Source: Lentilactobacillus kribbianus (lineage in GTDB: Bacteria > Bacillota > Bacilli > Lactobacillales > Lactobacillaceae). From it: DNA of 64,000 nt. The notes below the pieces were generated by a model that was not told where the DNA came from, did not search any database, and saw nothing but the letters and a program-made list of their open reading frames with translations. The DNA lies in the NCBI RefSeq assembly GCF_013184075.1, contig NZ_JABEQQ010000002.1, positions 248,001 through 312,000 on the forward strand, read 5' to 3'. Each line of letters begins with the position of its first letter. Positions within the stretch are counted from its first letter, which is position 1. The translations under genes and the position numbers were made by a program. Of this stretch, positions 47,295 to 56,790 are shown piece by piece.

Positions 47295-48326
47295 TTGAGT
47301 GTCCTGGCTGAAAAACAAATTCGAGAATTATTTGATATTCTTGACACTTCGTCTACATTTTTACAAGATAAACTGGATCTTTCATATTTAGATTCATTAA
47401 TTGAAACGTTAGATATTATGTCTAATGTGGATGATGTTGAGGGTGTCGAAGGAATCTCTGACTCTGAATTTGGTTCATTTATTTCTAAAATCAAGACTGT
47501 TGATATTGATGCTATGAATGCTGAAACAGTTCGTAAAGCAATTCAAATGGCAGTTTTAAAGGCATCAAGGTCTGATAAGATGCAAGCTAATTATCAAATT
47601 ACCCCTGATACTATTGGTAATTTAATTAGTTATTTGTTAAGTGGTCTTTATCGCAATGCGGATCATATTACTATTTTAGATCCGGCGATGGGATCAGGTA
47701 ATTTATTGGGCACAATCACCAATGATTTTCGAAGTAGAGGGGTTAATGTTGATGCTATCGGAATTGAAAACGATGAAGCATTAGCAGAGTTAGCTTCCTT
47801 AAATTTTGAACTTCAAAAGTCAGCTGGTAGTTTATATCATGAGGATACAATTCAAGATTTGGTAGTTGGAAATGTGGACACGGTCGTTTCTGATTTGCCA
47901 ATTGGCTATTATCCAATTGATGAAAATACGGTAAAGTACAAAACTAAGGCTAATAAGGGGCATTCATATGTACATCATTTATTGATGGAATATAGTATGG
48001 ATCACTTACAACCCGGCGGCTTTGGTATTTTTTTGGTTCCAAGTGAATTGTTCAAGACTGAAGAAGCTAAAGGATTATTAGCTTGGATTCAGCAAACGGT
48101 ATATTTGCAAGGAATTTTGAATCTACCTACTGAGTTATTTGCCTCCGAGCAGGCCCAAAAATCAATTTTAATTTTACAAAAGCCTGGAAAAACCGCTCAG
48201 CAAGTGGAAAAAGTATTGCTAGGTGAATTTCCATCATTTAATAATCCAGCAGAAATGAAACGTTTCTTAACGATGATAGATGACTGGGAAATTAATAATT
48301 TTAATAAGAAATCAGGAGATCAATAA
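47295..48326 (+). CDS. ytxK: class I SAM-dependent methyltransferase (YtxK-like)
   Basis: DNA N6-adenine-methyltransferase-like protein next to ackA and comG, as in other Bacilli. SAM motif DPAMGSGNLL near residue 137; the NPPY position reads SDLPIGYYP, as expected for YtxK. N-terminal helical region and C-terminal segment FGIFLVPSELFKTEEAKGLL. 343 residues. The TTG at 47295 touches the SD (AGAAGGGG); a CTG at 47304 would be better spaced. Target unknown. Confidence 0.86.
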   Translation: MSVLAEKQIRELFDILDTSSTFLQDKLDLSYLDSLIETLDIMSNVDDVEGVEGISDSEFGSFISKIKTVDIDAMNAETVRKAIQMAVLKASRSDKMQANYQITPDTIGNLISYLLSGLYRNADHITILDPAMGSGNLLGTITNDFRSRGVNVDAIGIENDEALAELASLNFELQKSAGSLYHEDTIQDLVVGNVDTVVSDLPIGYYPIDENTVKYKTKANKGHSYVHHLLMEYSMDHLQPGGFGIFLVPSELFKTEEAKGLLAWIQQTVYLQGILNLPTELFASEQAQKSILILQKPGKTAQQVEKVLLGEFPSFNNPAEMKRFLTMIDDWEINNFNKKSGDQ

Positions 48327-49516
48327 TGGGAAAATCAATTGCAATTAACGCTGGAAGCTCAACATTAAAATTTAAATTATTTGAAATGCCTTCAGAAAAG
48401 GTCATTGCTAGTGGGAATGTAGAACGAATCGGACTAGGATCATCAGACGTAACCATCAAATACGATGACGGTAAAAAATATACTGATACGCTAGATATTA
48501 AGAATCACGAAGAAGCCATTCGATTAGTTTTGGATAAGTTATTGAGCTTAAATATTATCAAAGAATACTCAGAAATCACTGGTGTTGGTCATCGAGTGGT
48601 TGCCGGAGGAGAGTTCTTCACTGATTCTGTTGTTATCGATGATGATGTTTTGAACAAAATTGAAGAATTAGTAGAATTTGCACCATTACACCAACCAGCT
48701 CATGTCATGGGGATTAAAGCTTTCCGTAAAATTTTACCTGACGTAATTAGTGTTGCGGTTTTTGATACCTCATTCCATAGTACTTTGCCAGAAGAAAATT
48801 ACATGTACAGCTTGCCATATGATTACTATGATCAATATAAAGCTCGTAAGTACGGAGCTCATGGGACTAGTTATCGCTATGTATCTCAACGTGCTGCTGA
48901 CATGCTTGGCAAACCATTAGAGGATTTGAAGCTTATCATTATGCATCTGGGTGCCGGTGCTTCTTTAGATGCTGTTCAAAATGGTAAATCATTTGATACT
49001 TCAATGGGATTTAGTCCAGTGGCTGGTATCACAATGGCCACTCGTTCAGGCGATGTAGATCCTTCTGTATTGCAATACGTAATGGCTAAAGAAGATATTA
49101 CTGATTATGATGACATGATTGATATTTTAAACCATAAGTCTGGATTGCTTGGTATTTCTGGCATTTCTGCTGATATGCGTGACGTCGATAGTGCAGCTGC
49201 TGATGGTAATCATCGCGCTCAATTGGCACATAATATTTTCATTAATCGAGTTGTACGCTATGTTGGTTCATACATGGCTGAAATGAATGGTGCGGATGCT
49301 ATTGTCTTCACCGCGGGAATTGGTGAAAATGATGCAGATGTTCGCCAAGAAGTAGTTGATCACTTGGGCTTTGTTGGTGCCAAAATTGATCCCGCTAAAA
49401 ACGATGTCCGTGGGGTTGAACGTAATTTAAGTACCGATGATGCTACTGTTCAAACGTTATTAATTCCAACTGATGAGGAACTAATGATTGTACGTGATAT
49501 TGAACGTTTAAGATAA
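48326..49516 (+). CDS. ackA: acetate kinase
   Basis: Converts acetyl phosphate and ADP to acetate and ATP. NAGSSTLKFKLF at the start, VFDTSFHSTLPEENYMY, HGTSYRYV, the SM-G-S region (SMGFSPVAGITMATRSGDVDP) and FTAGIGEND are intact. 396 residues is normal. It overlaps ytxK by one base (TAATG). In heterofermentative lactic acid bacteria it provides extra ATP from the phosphoketolase pathway. Confidence 0.97.
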   Translation: MGKSIAINAGSSTLKFKLFEMPSEKVIASGNVERIGLGSSDVTIKYDDGKKYTDTLDIKNHEEAIRLVLDKLLSLNIIKEYSEITGVGHRVVAGGEFFTDSVVIDDDVLNKIEELVEFAPLHQPAHVMGIKAFRKILPDVISVAVFDTSFHSTLPEENYMYSLPYDYYDQYKARKYGAHGTSYRYVSQRAADMLGKPLEDLKLIIMHLGAGASLDAVQNGKSFDTSMGFSPVAGITMATRSGDVDPSVLQYVMAKEDITDYDDMIDILNHKSGLLGISGISADMRDVDSAAADGNHRAQLAHNIFINRVVRYVGSYMAEMNGADAIVFTAGIGENDADVRQEVVDHLGFVGAKIDPAKNDVRGVERNLSTDDATVQTLLIPTDEELMIVRDIERLR

Positions 49517-49517
49517 T

Positions 49518-49582
49518 AAAAAAGGCGAATATGAAAGTTTATTTCTAGTTAATGAAATCAACTTCATAGACGCCTTTTTATT
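49518..49582 (+). terminator. ackA terminator
   Basis: AAAAAAGGCG...CGCCTTTTT outer stem with inner ATGAA/TTCAT pairing and a T-run. Confidence 0.75.
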
Positions 49583-49643
49583 TACACAAATTAAATGTTA
49601 TCATTAAATATAATAATTTATTAGCTAAATTGGGGGCATTATT

Positions 49644-50252
49644 GTGCAATATTTTACTTCGGATACTCATTTTTTCCATGAACAGTTAGTGGGTGTGAAC
49701 GATTTTTCTAATCGTGATTTTATTGATGCTGAAGATATGAATGAAACTATTATTAGAAATTGGAACACACGAGTAAATGCTGATGATATTGTTTATCATT
49801 TGGGTGATATTGCAATGCTTCATACCCGACCAGCGAAAGTGGTTTATCAACGAATTTTTGAAGTATTGAATCAATTAAATGGTCATTTGATTTTAATTAA
49901 AGGTAATCACGATAGTAGGGATTTATTTAAATATCTTGATAAGCATAATTATATTTACGGTAATCGCCCTAAATTTGAATTTCATGATGTCGGTGTTTTG
50001 ATCAAAATGAACCACAGACAGTATTATTTAACTCATTATCCAATGATGTTAGGCATTGTTAAACAAATTATTAATTTGCATGGTCACTTACATCGTTACA
50101 CGGTTCCTATTAAAGAAAACGTGAATGTTGGTCCCGATTCGGGTGATTTAGATTATTTAACTGAGGATGTACCATTCGGTACGCCATTATCAGAAACTGA
50201 AATTGAAAAAATTGTGGAGCAAAAATATATTGATTTTGCAAAAAGAAAATAA
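49644..50252 (+). CDS. metallophosphoesterase
   Basis: Calcineurin-like enzyme of 202 residues. SDTHFFHEQLVG at the start, HLGDIAML, IKGNHDSRDLF, THYPMML and LHGHLHRY give the metal site. Start is a GTG at 49644 behind GGGGGC. The next gene begins 1 base after its stop. Substrate unknown. Confidence 0.88.
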   Translation: MQYFTSDTHFFHEQLVGVNDFSNRDFIDAEDMNETIIRNWNTRVNADDIVYHLGDIAMLHTRPAKVVYQRIFEVLNQLNGHLILIKGNHDSRDLFKYLDKHNYIYGNRPKFEFHDVGVLIKMNHRQYYLTHYPMMLGIVKQIINLHGHLHRYTVPIKENVNVGPDSGDLDYLTEDVPFGTPLSETEIEKIVEQKYIDFAKRK

Positions 50253-50253
50253 C

Positions 50254-51639
50254 ATGTTAAATGAAGAAATAATGATCCTTAATACTAATGATATCCATTC
50301 TCACTTAGAAAATTTACCTAAAATAACTCGCTACATTACAAATCAGCGAAAAAATAATTTGTTAAAAGGGGTGGAATCGCTCACTTTTGATATTGGGGAT
50401 GCGTTAGACCGATTTCATCCACTAACCGAAGCAACAAACGGCAAAGCCAATATTCAACTGTTAAATAAATTAAAGCTTGATGGGGCGACTATTGGTAACA
50501 ATGAAGGTTTAACTAATTCACACAAACAGTTAAACCAATTATATGATGAAGCCAATTTTGATGTTTTATTAGCTAATTTAGTTGACGATCAAACTGGCGA
50601 TATTCCTAATTGGGCTCAGCCAGCTAAAATCATTGTTACAGCAGCTAAAACTAGAATATTAGTGGTTGGTCTTACTGCCCCTTACGATAATACTTATCCT
50701 TTAATTGGTTGGCGTGTTCAAGATCCATTTGAGGTTATGAAAGATATCTTGGTTAAATATAAAGGCCAGTATGATATTGTGATTTTATTGTCACATCTTG
50801 GACTTCCTACTGATCGTAAATTAGCTAAACGATTTGTTGAATTAGATGTTATTTTAGGTAGCCACACGCATCATTTATTAGTCAATGGTGAAGTTGTTAA
50901 TCAATCATTATTAACCGGAGCGGGAAAATGGGGGCAACATATTGGTACAGTTCATTTAACGATAAATCATCATAAAATTATGCAGAAAACGGCCCAAACG
51001 ATTTCGGTTGATTTAATTGAAAGTAAAGCTAGCGATGAAATTGAGACCAATCACTACCAACAAATGGGAGTTGAGTTACTTAAAGCTAACCAAGTTGCTA
51101 AATTATCGTTTTCAATGACGCCACAGTTAATTGGAAATTCGGTTATAGTTAATGAAGCTTTGAAAGCGGAAGCACATAAAGCACATACTGAGGCAGCTAT
51201 CATTAACACGGGATTATTTTTACGTAGCTTACCAGAAGGTATTGTCACCCAAAATGACATTCATCAAATGTTACCGCATGCTATGAGAGTAATGAAAGTT
51301 AGATTAGATGGTTATAATTTATGGCGCCTTATTCAGGAAATGGAAAAGAATCGACGCTTTTTAATTAAATTTCAACAAAAAGGTATGGGCTTTCGTGGCA
51401 AGTATTTTGGGGAATTGCATTACTATGGTATTCGGTATGATTATGAAAAGCATCAACTGTTCTGGCGGGGCCAATTAGTTAGTCCGATTGAAACCTATGA
51501 AGTAGCAATGCCAGATCACTATTTATACATTCCGTTTTTCCCCACTATTCAGATAATGGGAGAAAATACTATTTATTTTGACGAAGACTTAAGGACGGTT
51601 TTTGCTAATTATTTAGCAAAACAATATCCGATTAAATAA
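50254..51639 (+). CDS. yunD: bifunctional metallophosphatase/5'-nucleotidase (YunD-like)
   Basis: 461 residues. N-terminal calcineurin-like domain with ILNTNDIHSHLEN, TFDIGDALDRFHP, GNNEGLTNS, LLSHLGLPTD and LGSHTHH; C-terminal 5'-nucleotidase-type domain (about 290-461). No signal peptide, so cytoplasmic. The ATG at 50254 is used; the frame is open upstream inside the previous gene. The SD is weak. Followed by yutD as in other Bacilli. Confidence 0.88.
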   Translation: MLNEEIMILNTNDIHSHLENLPKITRYITNQRKNNLLKGVESLTFDIGDALDRFHPLTEATNGKANIQLLNKLKLDGATIGNNEGLTNSHKQLNQLYDEANFDVLLANLVDDQTGDIPNWAQPAKIIVTAAKTRILVVGLTAPYDNTYPLIGWRVQDPFEVMKDILVKYKGQYDIVILLSHLGLPTDRKLAKRFVELDVILGSHTHHLLVNGEVVNQSLLTGAGKWGQHIGTVHLTINHHKIMQKTAQTISVDLIESKASDEIETNHYQQMGVELLKANQVAKLSFSMTPQLIGNSVIVNEALKAEAHKAHTEAAIINTGLFLRSLPEGIVTQNDIHQMLPHAMRVMKVRLDGYNLWRLIQEMEKNRRFLIKFQQKGMGFRGKYFGELHYYGIRYDYEKHQLFWRGQLVSPIETYEVAMPDHYLYIPFFPTIQIMGENTIYFDEDLRTVFANYLAKQYPIK

Positions 51640-51662
51640 TAAAATACATGGAGGAAATTTGA

Positions 51663-52238
51663 TTGGATCGTAATGACTTAAAAAAAATCATCGATGAGCG
51701 TAATGAGCAACGACATTCCTTAGGTTCTATTACTAGAGAAGATGAAAATAATTTATTGATTAATGATCATAAGTATCAATTGATTGAAAACCATCGAGAT
51801 AGTTTTGATTTTTTTCAATTCGAACAGCATTTTAATTCAGCTTTTAGTAAATTTGATTACATCGTGGGAGAAACTCAGCAAGATCAATTATTATTGCGGG
51901 GGTTTTATGAAGACACTCGAGAGAATGCTACTGGACCGTTTATCTCACAGTTGACTGATATTCGACTAGAAGAATTGGATTTTAGTGAATCGTATTATGT
52001 TATTCATAACTTAGAAGCACGTCCGATTCCAGCAGCGCGTAAAAGTAATTCACGTCACCGCCGTTCACGTCACAGTAGACGTAATCGACGTGATAATAAT
52101 CGTGATTTTAAAGAAAAACGAGTTAAAAAAGAAGGTAGTTCCATCAAGAATAATCAGGGGACTAAAGTGGTGGTTAAAGAACAAAGTAAAAAGGGTAATC
52201 ACCAATTTGTCATCAAAGAGCGACGAAAGGAAAAGTAA
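51663..52238 (+). CDS. yutD: YutD family protein (DUF1027) with Arg-rich tail
   Basis: 191 residues. The first 120 contain the YutD core (YQLIENHRDSFDFFQFEQHF, YDYIVGETQQDQLLLRGFYED-type segment). From about 125 the protein becomes highly basic (SRHRRSRHSRRNRRDNNR) with Lys-rich repeats to the end, suggesting nucleic-acid or ribosome contact (inference). TTG start behind GGAGG. Function unknown. Confidence 0.85.
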   Translation: MDRNDLKKIIDERNEQRHSLGSITREDENNLLINDHKYQLIENHRDSFDFFQFEQHFNSAFSKFDYIVGETQQDQLLLRGFYEDTRENATGPFISQLTDIRLEELDFSESYYVIHNLEARPIPAARKSNSRHRRSRHSRRNRRDNNRDFKEKRVKKEGSSIKNNQGTKVVVKEQSKKGNHQFVIKERRKEK

Positions 52239-52242
52239 CTCC

Positions 52243-53025
52243 ATGAAACAATATGAAGGTTATTTGATTGATTTAGACGGTACAGTGTATGCTGGCAAAA
52301 CGAAAATACCAGCGGCTAAACGATTTATTGAACGACTTCAAAAAAATAAAACTCCATTTTTATTTGCCACTAATAATTCTACGCAACTACCTAAAGCAGT
52401 GAAGCAGAATTTGGCTGATAATCATGATATTTATATTTCCGAATCTAATGTCTATACATCTGGAATGGCTACGGCGGATTATTTAGTTCAACAAGCTAAA
52501 AAACATCCAGACAAACCTAGAACTGTTTATGTAGTAGGAGAGGCTGATTTGAAACAAGTGATTATTTCGGCCGGATTTAGTATTGATATCAAAAATCCAA
52601 CTTATACAGTGGTTGGCTTAGATAGCGATTTAACCTATGAAAAATTGGTCAAAGCGGTTTTGGCCATTCAGGCCGGATCGATTTTTATTGGGACTAACCC
52701 AGATACTAATATTCCTAAGGAACGCGGCCATTTGCCTGGCGCTGGAGCAGTGGTTGATTTTGTACGATATGCTACTCAGGTACAACCAATTATCATCGGT
52801 AAACCGCAAGCTACTATCTTAAATTCGGCTATGGCAAAAATGGGGATTCAACCGGAAAAAGCAATTATGGTAGGGGACAACTATAATACAGATATTAAAG
52901 CCGGAATTAATGCGGGAATTGATACTCTCTTAGTATTTGGTGGAGTTTCTACTCCTGCATCTATTAAATCAGAATTAGTTCAACCAACATATATGGTTGA
53001 TAGCTTAGACGATTGGAATATTTAA
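52243..53025 (+). CDS. yutF: HAD-family phosphatase, NagD/YutF type (TIGR01457)
   Basis: 260 residues with HAD motifs LIDLDGTVYAGK (nucleophile Asp), ATNNST, and KPQATI plus VGDNYNTDIKAGINAGIDTLLV. Members dephosphorylate small phospho-metabolites. ATG at 52243, five bases after yutD. Conserved neighbour of yutD and the DUF1461 protein. Confidence 0.92.
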   Translation: MKQYEGYLIDLDGTVYAGKTKIPAAKRFIERLQKNKTPFLFATNNSTQLPKAVKQNLADNHDIYISESNVYTSGMATADYLVQQAKKHPDKPRTVYVVGEADLKQVIISAGFSIDIKNPTYTVVGLDSDLTYEKLVKAVLAIQAGSIFIGTNPDTNIPKERGHLPGAGAVVDFVRYATQVQPIIIGKPQATILNSAMAKMGIQPEKAIMVGDNYNTDIKAGINAGIDTLLVFGGVSTPASIKSELVQPTYMVDSLDDWNI

Positions 53026-53663
53026 AGTTTCAAACTAAGTCCTGGTTTAATAGCTTTATGGTTTTTATTTTTTTTATTTCCTTAGCCATTTGCATTGTCG
53101 TTAATAGTTCCTGGTTATTTTACTATTCAATTCATTGGTTTAATATTACTGGTGCAACTGGATTATCAGTCCACCAGTTAATGAAAGAATATCAAAATAT
53201 AATTTATTATTTACAAATACCATGGTCACCAGAATTACATTTTTGGTATTTTACTTCCTCTAGTCATGGAATAGAGCATTTTAGGGAGGTAAAACAACTG
53301 ATTTTATTTAATAATGCGGTTTTAATTATTAGTGGTATCTTTAGTTTTTGGAAATTAAACCAACTTAAAAAGCGGCGCATGTTGTTTACGCTATTAACTC
53401 CCTTAAGGATAATGGTTGCTATTATTTTGATTTTGGCAAGTTTTAGCTTGATTGATTTTGACGATGTTTTTGTTAAATTCCATGAACTTTTTTTCCACAA
53501 TCAGTATTGGCTATTTGATCCCAACGTAGATTCAGTGATTTTAATGTTACCAGATCGCTTTTTTGGACTTTGTTTTGGTTTATTTGGTTTAATTTTATTA
53601 TTATTGATATTGATGTTGCATATTGCAATTAAACAAGAAATAAAAAAAGCAACTGATAAATAA
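53013..53663 (+). CDS. TIGR01906/DUF1461 family integral membrane protein
   Basis: 216 residues with five hydrophobic segments and the family signature KFHELFFHNQYWLFDPNVDSVILMLPDRFF (given in part: FHELFFHNQYW, LPDRFF). Some DUF1461 proteins (Lit) move acyl chains between lipoprotein positions, but general members remain uncharacterised. TTG start overlaps the HAD gene by 13 bases. Terminator follows. Confidence 0.85.
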   Translation: MEYLKFQTKSWFNSFMVFIFFISLAICIVVNSSWLFYYSIHWFNITGATGLSVHQLMKEYQNIIYYLQIPWSPELHFWYFTSSSHGIEHFREVKQLILFNNAVLIISGIFSFWKLNQLKKRRMLFTLLTPLRIMVAIILILASFSLIDFDDVFVKFHELFFHNQYWLFDPNVDSVILMLPDRFFGLCFGLFGLILLLLILMLHIAIKQEIKKATDK

Positions 53664-53678
53664 TCAGTTGCTTTTTAT
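53642..53678. terminator. bidirectional terminator DUF1461 / PspC
   Basis: AAAAAAAGCAACTGAT and ATCAGTTGCTTTTT; the stem covers the end of the upstream gene and serves both strands. Confidence 0.85.
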
Positions 53679-53860
53679 TCTGGATCCTTCATTAAAATCC
53701 AAAGAACTAAGTAAACGATAATTCCAGGAAATAGTGGAGTGATGGCTAATAGTAAGAAAAGAATTCGAACTAAATTAGCGTTCCAACCAAAATGTTCACT
53801 TAAACCACCAATTACACCAGCAATCACACCATTCTTGGAACGATGGATATCAATTTTCAT
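53675..53860 (-). CDS. PspC domain protein
   Basis: 61 residues, essentially only the PspC domain: RSKNGVIAGVIGGLSEHFGWNANLVRILF then a hydrophobic helix (LAITPLFPGIIVYLVLWILM). In phage-shock-like systems PspC senses membrane stress; no pspA or LiaFSR partner is adjacent. SD GGAGG on the minus strand. Confidence 0.9.
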   Translation of the reverse strand: MKIDIHRSKNGVIAGVIGGLSEHFGWNANLVRILFLLLAITPLFPGIIVYLVLWILMKDPE

Positions 53861-54010
53861 GGTAATACCTCCAAATTTGTTACTAACTAACTTAATAAAT
53901 TTGTTATCATTAAGTATATTAATAAAATCATAAAAAAGCTACTAAAACACTTTAATTGATTCAATTACGGTATCATTAGTGGTGGATTTTAAAACTGGGA
54001 GATTAAAAAA

Positions 54011-54256
54011 ATGATTACAATGAATTTAAACGGTAACATGGGCAATCAACAAGTACGATTATCAGATGGTAATTATGGTCAATTATCTGGAGTTCGTGTA
54101 TTTGGAAGTATTCCGGGTACCGTACAAGCAATCCAGTGGACCTTTATCCCTGCTGCAGCCGAACTAGAAGGTTTTGTTTTTGCTGGTAGTTTTGAAGAGG
54201 GACAAGTCATTCGCTCAATTAATGGTAAAAATGAATATAAAATTCATTTCAGCTAG
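54011..54256 (+). CDS. small protein of unknown function
   Basis: 81 residues, no membrane segment or signal peptide. Alternating hydrophobic/polar pattern and glycines (GNYGQLSGVRVFGSIPGTVQ, AAELEGFVFAGSFEEGQV) suggest a small beta-rich domain. GGGAG lies 7 bases before the ATG; a second ATG three codons in is an alternative. 40 bases upstream of mvaS with no terminator between, so probably co-transcribed. No family recognised. Confidence 0.65.
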   Translation: MITMNLNGNMGNQQVRLSDGNYGQLSGVRVFGSIPGTVQAIQWTFIPAAAELEGFVFAGSFEEGQVIRSINGKNEYKIHFS

Positions 54257-54296
54257 TGATAAAATTAAAGACTCTGATTTTTAGGAGGCAAACACA

Positions 54297-55466
54297 ATGA
54301 GTGTCGGAATTGATAAAATTGGTTTTTATACCCCCAAATTTTATATAGATATGGTTGACCTGGCGCATGCACGAAATGAAGATCCTAACAAATACTTAGT
54401 TGGAATTGGTCAAACAAGGCAGGCAGTAGCACCAGTTACACAAGATATTGTTACGATGGCGGCTAATGCAGCGGCTACCTTTTTAACGGCTGAAGATAAG
54501 CAAAATATTGAAATGATTATTTTTGGAACTGAAAGTGGTATTGATAATTCCAAAGCAGCGGCCATGTATTTGCAAAATTTATTGGAATTATCGCACGAAG
54601 CTCGTGCATTTGAAATTAAACAAGCTTGTTATGGAGCCACGGCTGGCCTGCAAATGGCGGTAGATTTTGTTAAATTGCATCCTGAAGCAAGTGTTTTAGT
54701 GGTGGGAGCTGATATTGCTAGATATGGTATTAATACTCCTGGTGAAGTTACTCAAGGCGCTGGGGCAGTGGCAATGCTAGTTAAAAGTAATCCAGACCTA
54801 GTGGAAATTGAAGAACCTAGCACATTTTACTCCGAAGATATTATGGATTTTTGGCGCCCATTGTATCGTTCAGAGGCGATAGTTGACGGACATTATTCTA
54901 ATAATATGTATATCGACTTCTTTACTAAAACTTGGGAGCAATATCAACAAAAAACGAATCAAACAATGAATGATTTTGATGCTTTCTTGTTTCATTTGCC
55001 TTACACTAAAATGGGTATTAAAGCATTAAGAACTATTTTAACTGATGATGATCACTCTCAAAAAATATGGCAGGAATTTGAGGCCGCTAAGAAGTATAAT
55101 GCTGAAGTTGGTAATATTTATACGGGTTCTTTATATTTAAGTCTTTTATCTTGGTTAGCTAATTCAACGAATGTTAAACAAGGCAACCATATTGGATTAT
55201 TTAGCTTTGGCTCTGGCGCCCAAGGAGAATTTTTTGCGGGTAGAATTGGACCAGCAAAAAAACGCTTGGAAATTAAAGATCAAGTTGATGAAATGTTGGC
55301 TGATCGAACATTGCTTTCAATTGATGAGTATGAAGAAATTTTCAATGCTCGAAAACCCTTTGAATCGGCAGACTACCAGTTAGATACTAGCTCCGAAAAT
55401 GCTAATTATTATTTACTAGGTCAAAAAAATCATCAATTGATTTATAAAAATGCGAATGAAAAATGA
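54297..55466 (+). CDS. mvaS: hydroxymethylglutaryl-CoA synthase
   Basis: Mevalonate pathway: condenses acetoacetyl-CoA and acetyl-CoA for isoprenoid supply. FGTESGIDNSKA, the catalytic Cys in IKQACYGATAG, and the His in FLFHLPYTKMG are intact. 389 residues is normal for the bacterial enzyme. SD TAGGAGG. Other mevalonate genes are not in the window. Confidence 0.96.
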   Translation: MSVGIDKIGFYTPKFYIDMVDLAHARNEDPNKYLVGIGQTRQAVAPVTQDIVTMAANAAATFLTAEDKQNIEMIIFGTESGIDNSKAAAMYLQNLLELSHEARAFEIKQACYGATAGLQMAVDFVKLHPEASVLVVGADIARYGINTPGEVTQGAGAVAMLVKSNPDLVEIEEPSTFYSEDIMDFWRPLYRSEAIVDGHYSNNMYIDFFTKTWEQYQQKTNQTMNDFDAFLFHLPYTKMGIKALRTILTDDDHSQKIWQEFEAAKKYNAEVGNIYTGSLYLSLLSWLANSTNVKQGNHIGLFSFGSGAQGEFFAGRIGPAKKRLEIKDQVDEMLADRTLLSIDEYEEIFNARKPFESADYQLDTSSENANYYLLGQKNHQLIYKNANEK

Positions 55467-55534
55467 TTTAATCATTGAATTGTTCGTTTATTTTCGTTAA
55501 AATAAAGTAAAATATTTATTCGGAGGAACCCACT

Positions 55535-55975
55535 ATGAAAAATGTCTACCTTGCTGCTCCTTTTTTTAGCGATGAACAAGTTGCTAGAGTAGAATCGATT
55601 GAAAAAGCTTTAGCTCAAAATCCTTCAATTGGAGAAGTGTTCAGTCCTAGAAAAAACCAATTGGAACAATTTGAATATGGATCACCTAAGTGGGCTTCAG
55701 AAGTTTTTAAACACGATATTTCTAAGATTGATTGGTGCGATATCGTTGTTGCTATCGTTGATTTTACAGATGATAACGTTGATAGTGGCACTGCGTTTGA
55801 GTTAGGGTATGCATACCAGGCACAAAAACCAATTATTATTTTCCATGAAAAAGATACTATTTTAAATATTATGGTTTCTGAAAGCCTAACTTCTCATTTA
55901 ACTACTCCTAATCAAGTAGAAGACTACAATTTTAATGAACTTACCAAGATACCATATGTTGGTAAAGTTATTTAA
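55535..55975 (+). CDS. ndt: nucleoside 2-deoxyribosyltransferase
   Basis: Swaps bases between deoxynucleosides, a lactobacillus salvage enzyme. 146 residues starting VYLAAPFFSDEQ, with VAIVDFTDDNVDSGTAFELGYA supplying the substrate Asp residues and catalytic Glu. A promoter TTGAAT-N17-TAAAAT lies about 55475-55505. SD GGAGG. The base preference (type I or II) cannot be told. Confidence 0.9.
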   Translation: MKNVYLAAPFFSDEQVARVESIEKALAQNPSIGEVFSPRKNQLEQFEYGSPKWASEVFKHDISKIDWCDIVVAIVDFTDDNVDSGTAFELGYAYQAQKPIIIFHEKDTILNIMVSESLTSHLTTPNQVEDYNFNELTKIPYVGKVI

Positions 55976-55980
55976 CTAAT

Positions 55981-56010
55981 AAAAAACCTACCCCGAGGGT
56001 AGGTTTTTTA
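55981..56010. terminator. bidirectional terminator ndt / lexA
   Basis: AAAAAACCTACCC and GGGTAGGTTTTTT form a perfect stem between converging genes. Confidence 0.88.
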
Positions 56011-56640
56011 TTATGAGATATTGTTACGATAAAGCCCAACGACTTTACCAAGAATTGAAACTTTAGTTAAGATGATGGGAGCCATGGTATCATTTTCTGG
56101 TTGAAGACGATAATGATCACTTTCCTTGAAGAATCGCTTACAAGTTGCTTCATTTTCATCGGTCATAGCAATGACGATTTCACCGTTTTCAGCGGCAGCT
56201 TGTTTCTTAACGATTACGTAATCGCCACTTAAAATACCAGCATTAATCATACTCTCGCCACGAATTTTCAACATAAACAATGGTTGTTCAATACGACTAA
56301 GTTCTGGTGGTAGAGGAAAATAATCCGTAGCTTCTTCTACTGCTAAAATGGGTTCGCCGGCAGTTACTGTTCCTAAAACGGGGATTTGTTTTTGATCTGG
56401 TTCGATTCCTAAAACATCAAGACCGGCAGGAGTTACTTCAAGGGCGCGGGGCTTAGAAGGATCTTTAATAAGTAATCCTTTTTTTTCTAATCTTGCAATG
56501 TGACCGTGAACAGTTGAAGTTGAAGAAAGGGAAACAGCTTCACCAATTTCACGAACAGTTGGTGGATAGCCGTGTTCGTTCACTTTTTCCCATATGTAGT
56601 GTAGAATTTGAATCTGCTTATTTTTTGGTGAGTCCGTCAT
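56011..56640 (-). CDS. lexA: SOS repressor LexA
   Basis: Self-cleaving repressor of the DNA-damage response. N-terminal winged helix ([30 protein letters not shown] in part; [13 protein letters not shown] as recognition region), cleavage site Ala-Gly in TVTAGEPI, Ser in RGESMINAG and Lys in YVIVKKQAA. 209 residues from the ATG at 56640; the frame is open farther upstream without SD. Divergent from the DUF896 gene, as in Bacillus, but no yneA-like LysM gene is present. Confidence 0.97.
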   Translation of the reverse strand: MTDSPKNKQIQILHYIWEKVNEHGYPPTVREIGEAVSLSSTSTVHGHIARLEKKGLLIKDPSKPRALEVTPAGLDVLGIEPDQKQIPVLGTVTAGEPILAVEEATDYFPLPPELSRIEQPLFMLKIRGESMINAGILSGDYVIVKKQAAAENGEIVIAMTDENEATCKRFFKESDHYRLQPENDTMAPIILTKVSILGKVVGLYRNNIS

Positions 56641-56677
56641 GTTTTTTACCTCAGCTAAATTTCGTTTGAATAGACTG

Positions 56678-56706
56678 ATGTTATCACATTTTTCTCTTTT
56701 TTTCAA
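56678..56706 (-). promoter_or_regulatory. lexA promoter
   Basis: Read on the minus strand: TTGAAA (56706-56701), 17-base spacer, TAACAT (56683-56678), 38 bases before the lexA ATG. Confidence 0.68.
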
Positions 56707-56717
56707 ACAGATGTTCG
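56704..56717. promoter_or_regulatory. LexA box at lexA
   Basis: CAAACAGATGTTCG on the plus strand (CGAACATCTGTTTG on the minus) matches CGAAC-N4-GTTCG with one mismatch. It overlaps the -35 of the lexA promoter, as expected for autorepression. Confidence 0.82.
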
Positions 56718-56790
56718 GTAAGCATGACAAAACCGAAAAAAATCAAAAATGTTATAATACATAATAAGAATATTGATGGAGGATGACGAA

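Noticed and set aside
53675-53860. Complete phage-shock operon
   Set aside because: Only a single 61-residue PspC domain gene is present; no pspA or two-component genes adjacent.
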